NCBI GenBank assembly: GCA_035610365.1 | Contig: CM069432.1 | Span: 3,534,001-3,598,000 of the forward strand | Reading direction: 5' to 3' | DNA length: 64,000 bases | Source: Aquatica leii | Lineage: Eukaryota; Arthropoda; Insecta; Coleoptera; Lampyridae | In this document: one piece after another, positions 59,652 through 64,000 of the stretch | How positions within the stretch are numbered: the first letter of the stretch is position 1 | Layout: each line of letters opens with the position of its first letter | The notes under the pieces: generated by a model | What the model was told of the DNA's origin: nothing | The model's input: only the letters and a program-made list of their open reading frames with translations | Databases searched by the model: none | Made by a program: the position numbers and the translations under genes

Positions 59652-59825
59652 CAAGCTATAGGTCTTACGAAACTTGCATGGCCAGCTCACAATATTCGTA
59701 GATAGGAGAGGTTCACAAAAATAGAATTTAAAGGGCGCCAGATCTTTCTAAGTAAAATTGCTGTTTTGATCAAGACAGAAGGTCCAAGCTTGTAACGAAG
59801 TAAGGTCCGTAATCCTTGTTACACT
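59652..59825 (+). repeat. dispersed repeat R1, copy 3 of 3
   Basis: Ends GGTCTTACGAAACTT and AAGGTCCGTAATCC match copies 1 and 2, as do the AAAGGGCGCCAGATC and GATAGGAGAGGTTCA blocks. A GTAACC followed by a run of ten A lies just beyond the right tip, which would suit a SINE tail. Confidence 0.65.
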
Positions 59826-59889
59826 GGTTGTCGTGTAACCAAAAAAAAAAGATAAGTATGTATAAAAACTTTAATTTAATAAGCTAGAT

Positions 59890-62560
59890 TTGGTATTTAC
59901 AACGAGCACTAGAGAGAATCAAAAAAGAAGGCAATAGCAAGGTTTTTACAATTAGAAAAGAAGTTTAACGGAAACGATGGATTATATACGGAATACAAGA
60001 ATTTTAAGCAGGAATACTTATCCCTGGGTCATATGAAACCAGTGATGGAAAATAAAACTAACCTAACGCAAAAAACATATTACATTCCACATCAAGCCGT
60101 AATAATAGAAAACAGCGAAACATTAAAGTTAAGAGTCGTGTTTGATGCATCAGCTAAAACTACATCAGGTATCAGTTTGAACCAATTAATGCATTCTGGA
60201 TCAAGATTGCAACAGGATTTAAAAAGCATTTTACTCAGATGGAGAAAACACAAAATAGCATTTTCAGCAGATATAGAGAAAATGTACCGACAAATAAAAA
60301 TTACTGACGACGATCAGGATTTTCACAGAATAATTTGGAGATTTTCGCAAGATGAGCCCATAAGAGAATATAAACTAACAACCGTTACATACGGTACCTC
60401 GTCGGCACCCTACTTAGCCGTCCGCACTCCTTTACAATTATCAGACGATAAAAAAGACAAATATCCAACAGCATCACACGTCGTAAGTAATGATTTCTAT
60501 GTAGATGATTTGATGTCCGGAGCAGACACAATGGAAGAAGCAAAACAATTACAACAAGAAATAATAAAACTCTGTAAATCTGCAGGATTTACGTTAAGAA
60601 AATCGGCAAGCAACAATTTAGAATTAATACAAGCCTTACCAGTTGATCTCAGAGGAATGGATGTGATGGAAATAGATGAAAAAGGAACTAAAAAAACTTT
60701 GGGTTTGAATTGGTCACCAAGAAAGGATTGTTTTACGTTTAAGGTATATATAAGTCAACAACAATTACGTTTTACAAAACGATCAATTTTATCGGACATT
60801 GCTAAATTGTATGATCCATTAGGATGGTTATCCCCAGTTACAGTAAAGGCTAAACTATTAGTTCAAAAGTTATGGGTTAAAGGAATCTCTTGGGACCAAA
60901 CCGTTCCCAACAAAATAGAACAAGAATGCATTAAATTTGGAGAAGAATTACCATGCGTAGAGGTAATATTGGTAGACAGGTGGATGGGATATACAAATAA
61001 ATTACAACAAATAGAACTACATGGATTCTGTGATGCATCAGAAAAGGCTTACGGAGCAGTAATATACAGCAAGGTTACATATACAAACGAAAATAACTAC
61101 ATAAAACTACTATATGCTAGGTCCAAGGTGGCACCACTGAAAACAAGAAAGACAATTCCTAAATTAGAACTATGTGCTGCAGAATTATTGGCCAAAATGG
61201 TACAACAAGCCCTGAATGATTTATGTATGTCCAACATCAATGTTTTTTGTTGGTCGGACTGAACAATAGCTTTATCGTGGATAAAAGCAGGTCCGGAAAA
61301 TTGGAAAACATTCGTAGCTAACAGAGTTAGTACAATTTGTGGAATAACATCAAGTGAGAGTTGTGGACACGTAAAAACAAGTGACAATCCTGCTGACATA
61401 ATATCCAGAGGGATAGCACCATCTAAGTTAAAAGAATTTAATTTAAGGTGGAAGGGACCACAGTGGTTACAATTGAATTCGTTAACTTTACCAACATTAA
61501 ACAGTATCTTTACAACAACGGAGGAAGCTCGAAAACCACAAATAAAAAGCTTGACTATGGACATTGAAGAATTTACACTGGAATCCAGATTTTTATTGTT
61601 ACAAAAGCTTATTAGGGTAGTTGCGTATTGTATTAGATAATCAGCAAAGTGCAGAAACCGGTCAAGTAACCCAAGATATATTACAACTGAAGAACCAAAC
61701 CTTAGTATGATACGAATTATAAAACTGATCCAACACAAGGAATGGAAAAAAGAAATCACAAAGATTCAACAAAAACAGGACATTGACAAAAAAAGTCGAG
61801 TATTGCCATTACTACTATTTCCTGACTCAAATGGAATTCTTCGAGTTGGCTGAAGACTTCAACATTCCATATTACCATATAACGAAAAGCATCCTATACT
61901 TATACCACATAATAGTGCAATCGCAAAATTAATTGTAAGAGATGTACATTACAGACTATTACATGGTGAGAACTAACTTACTGCAGCATATATACGACGC
62001 AAGTATTCGATAATAAACGTCAAACAAATCATTCGTCAAGAAATACATAAATGTATGAAATGTTTACCGTATAGAAGTTTAACGTTACAGTAAGTAATGG
62101 GAGTACTACCAGCACCTAGACTAACACCATCATCACCATTGACTCACACAGGAGTAGATCACGCAGGCCCTATACAGATTCGAACTTCTAAAGGACGAGG
62201 AAATCACTCGTATAAAGGATACATTGTAATATTTGTATGTTTAGCTACAAAAGCAGTACACTTAAAAGCTGTGAGTGACATGACTACAAATGCATTTTTT
62301 GCTGCTTTTAAAAGATTTACATCAAGAAGAGAAAACAGTAGCCACATATACAGTGACAATGGAACGACTTTTGTAGGACCTAATGAAGCAATACAACAAG
62401 AGATGAAGAACATATTAGAGGATGATTCCATGCAGCAAAAATTACAACAGTTGGAGTATATTGGCATTTTATTCCTCCAGCAGCTCCGTATATCGGAGGC
62501 CTCTGGGAAGCAGCTGTGAAATCCACAAAATATCATCTAAAACGAATTATTGCTTTGTAT
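59890..62560 (+). mobile_element. BEL/Pao fossil C, reverse transcriptase to integrase
   Basis: Plus-strand pol of a third BEL copy, better preserved than A and B but broken in several places. The reverse transcriptase runs from about 59900 to 60700 (LRVVFDASAKT, FYVDDLMSGAD) and the connection/RNase H to about 61560 (IELHGFCDASEKAYGAV, IPKLELCAAELL). The integrase zinc region spans about 61800-62090 and the core about 62090-62560 (HTGVDHAGPI, CLATKAVHLKAV, SDNGTTFVG, IGGLWEAAVKSTKYHL-type end). Protease, Gag and LTR are missing on the left. Confidence 0.85.
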
Positions 62561-63747
62561 TTTTCTGTGATCTCGGTAATATAATTTGTAGCCATTTGAT
62601 ATGTTGTTAACACATGAATATTTAACTTGTTGTCATCTGTCGACTTGTACCATGGTTGCATGTTGTTAATGGCATTCATACCTTCTTTCAATTTCCTTCT
62701 AAAGTTTTCCAAACGTTGTTGTATTCTGGCCTCACTTTATTTTGCTGATGCTGTTATAGATAGCAGCAATTTAGTGTGCTGGTCGGTTGTTTTTATCAAC
62801 TCTTGTTGATTTTTATATCTTTATATCGTTTATACCAAATACTGATGTTAGGAAATCTCCTAAAAGTCCTTTCTTCATTCTTACATTGTTCTCATGCAAA
62901 TTATTCATGTTTCACAATATTTGTTTTTGTTGTTCCTTTAAATGTTTGATCAACTCTGAGCAGTGAGCTTCTTCTGTTAGTTTCATAGTGTTATCGCACA
63001 ATTCCTTCATTTGTTCGATTGTTTTATTGATTTGGTGTACGTCATAGTCAAAACTTAATATGCCAATAGCCATGTCCAGTCTTAGTTGTCCCCTTATTAC
63101 TCTAGTTCTTCCAAATTCTTCTATAAGTAATCCCGGCCTAGGGTATTTGATGTTATATGAACCGTTTCCCGGTACCACTGTTGTACTTAATACTAGCATC
63201 ATGCCTAATACAATTGTTGTTGTGATTAAGTCTAGTAGGTTTTGATTGTGACTTTTGTTCGTTATCCTGTTCTGTCGGTATTTGAATTAATTTTGTAATT
63301 GGTCGTTTTAAAACTGCTCCCCCTTCTGTCTTGAGTGTAACAACTCTAACATTTCCATCTGTTCCTGGGTGCACTTCTGTTACCCTTACCAAAGGCCATT
63401 TGCTAGGAGGGTTATTCTCTTTATGTAGAAATAAATCTCCTGTATTTATATTATTTTGTGTTACTATCCACTTGGTTCGTTTTTGTAACGTATTTAAATA
63501 TTCCTTGCTCCAAATTTTCCAAACGTCATTTTTCATTCTTTGTATTAGTTTCCACCTTGTTAAACTGTTGTAGTGAACTTCTCCATATGGCTCATTTGGT
63601 GTGATTAATTCCTTACCAATCAAAAAATGTCCAGGAGTTAATGTTGCAATGTCATTTGGTTCGGATGTCAACGGACAAATTGGTTTTAGACACAGTGCAA
63701 GTTGACGAAGCTCTGAGACTGCGCGTATGCTTGTAACAAGATGATAC
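62561..63747 (-). mobile_element. BEL/Pao fossil C, integrase end and envelope-like part, opposite strand
   Basis: The minus strand from 63740 gives the late integrase region (LTPGHFLIGKELITP), a DUF5641-like end (about 63480-63300, LVRVTEVHPGTDGNVRVV) and then an envelope-like region (about 63200-62570: GLLIEEFGRTRVIRGQLRLD, a Lys-rich RMKKGLLGDF and a coiled region). In an intact element these parts would follow the integrase core on the same strand. Here they face it, meeting near 62560. The envelope-like part is incomplete and broken. Confidence 0.7.
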
Positions 63748-64000
63748 TGGTATATCATTATGTGCAGGTTTTTACAAGTTCATTGCGACTACAAAGCGAA
63801 TGCTTACATCCTACAACTTACACAATTTTATAAACATAGATAGTATAATGTAAGTAAATAGGTACGATCAATGTATGTTGAGATCCACTATCGTGGACCC
63901 CCATTTTTATTTCATGGACCCCCAAATTTTTTTTCCGCTGACGTAGATCCCTTGCAGATTGTCATAGACTCCTGGGGTCGATATATACCACTTTGGGAAC
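63748..64000 (-). repeat. dispersed repeat R3 (hAT-like), copy B, with probable terminus
   Basis: The reverse complement matches 10154-10417. Copy B continues into GTTCCCAAAGTGG at the window edge and has GGGGTCGATAT and several GGGGGTCC blocks, which resemble hAT ends and subterminal repeats. The true tip may lie beyond the window. Confidence 0.6.

Noticed and set aside
61097-61759. 220-codon minus-strand ORF
   Set aside because: It is antisense to BEL fossil C RNase H, which has clear family motifs on the plus strand.
1-64000. CRISPR arrays, prokaryotic operons or phage genes
   Set aside because: No spaced identical repeats, no ribosome-binding-site-led gene runs; introns and eukaryotic transposons throughout.

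Overview
The window looks like AT-rich arthropod, most likely insect, genomic DNA. No host protein gene could be recognised. Almost everything identifiable is a transposable element or its debris, in many families: Copia, Gypsy and BEL/Pao fossils, at least four LINE pieces, hAT, piggyBac, Tc1/mariner, pogo and MULE DNA transposons, several non-autonomous repeats and tRNA-derived relics. The element mix fits insects with large repeat-rich genomes; a beetle is a guess only.

Layout. 1-1560 is a Copia fossil, followed by a 49-codon minus-strand ORF (1638-1787). 2010-2577 is a short hAT-type element whose right tip matches, over 14 bases, the left tip of a larger hAT element at 5191-8110 that carries a decayed ZMYM/DUF4371-type transposase. 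8.1-17.8 kb is mostly unassigned AT-rich DNA with dispersed repeats, two hairpin elements, a (CA)n tract and a tRNA-like relic. 17805-18741 is a mariner fold-back. 18744-25920 is a minus-strand LINE split near its 3' end by a 4.0-kb MULE (18943-22953) that has a perfect 9-bp target duplication, tandem-repeat TIRs and a nearly full-length FLYWCH/MULE transposase with one small intron. 27476-29288 is a mariner with 179-bp TIRs and a DD41D transposase with two in-frame stops.

29.8-33.5 kb is a minus-strand Gypsy fossil. At its primer-binding-site end lies an unusually long stretch of tRNA-Lys(CTT) sequence. A pogo-like transposase remnant (33.5-35.0 kb), a LINE scrap and a piggyBac copy (36.2-38.1 kb) follow. 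38.2-42.9 kb has no recognisable gene. 43.0-49.74 kb is a BEL fossil containing a LINE inserted with a perfect 12-bp target duplication. It abuts a Jockey-type LINE fragment (49.74-50.6 kb). A second BEL fossil lies at 52.3-54.8 kb. A second, truncated piggyBac (about 56.1-57.6 kb) appears to sit inside an unidentified minus-strand coding region. A third BEL fossil with an envelope-like part (59.9-63.7 kb) has its parts on opposite strands and ends against a hAT-like dispersed repeat that also occurs near 10.2 kb.

The genes do not form a pathway. They act together only as layers of insertion: LINE, then MULE and possibly the mariner fold-back; BEL, then LINE; unknown gene, then piggyBac. The best-preserved, and so probably youngest, pieces are the MULE, the DD41D mariner and the LINE inside the BEL.
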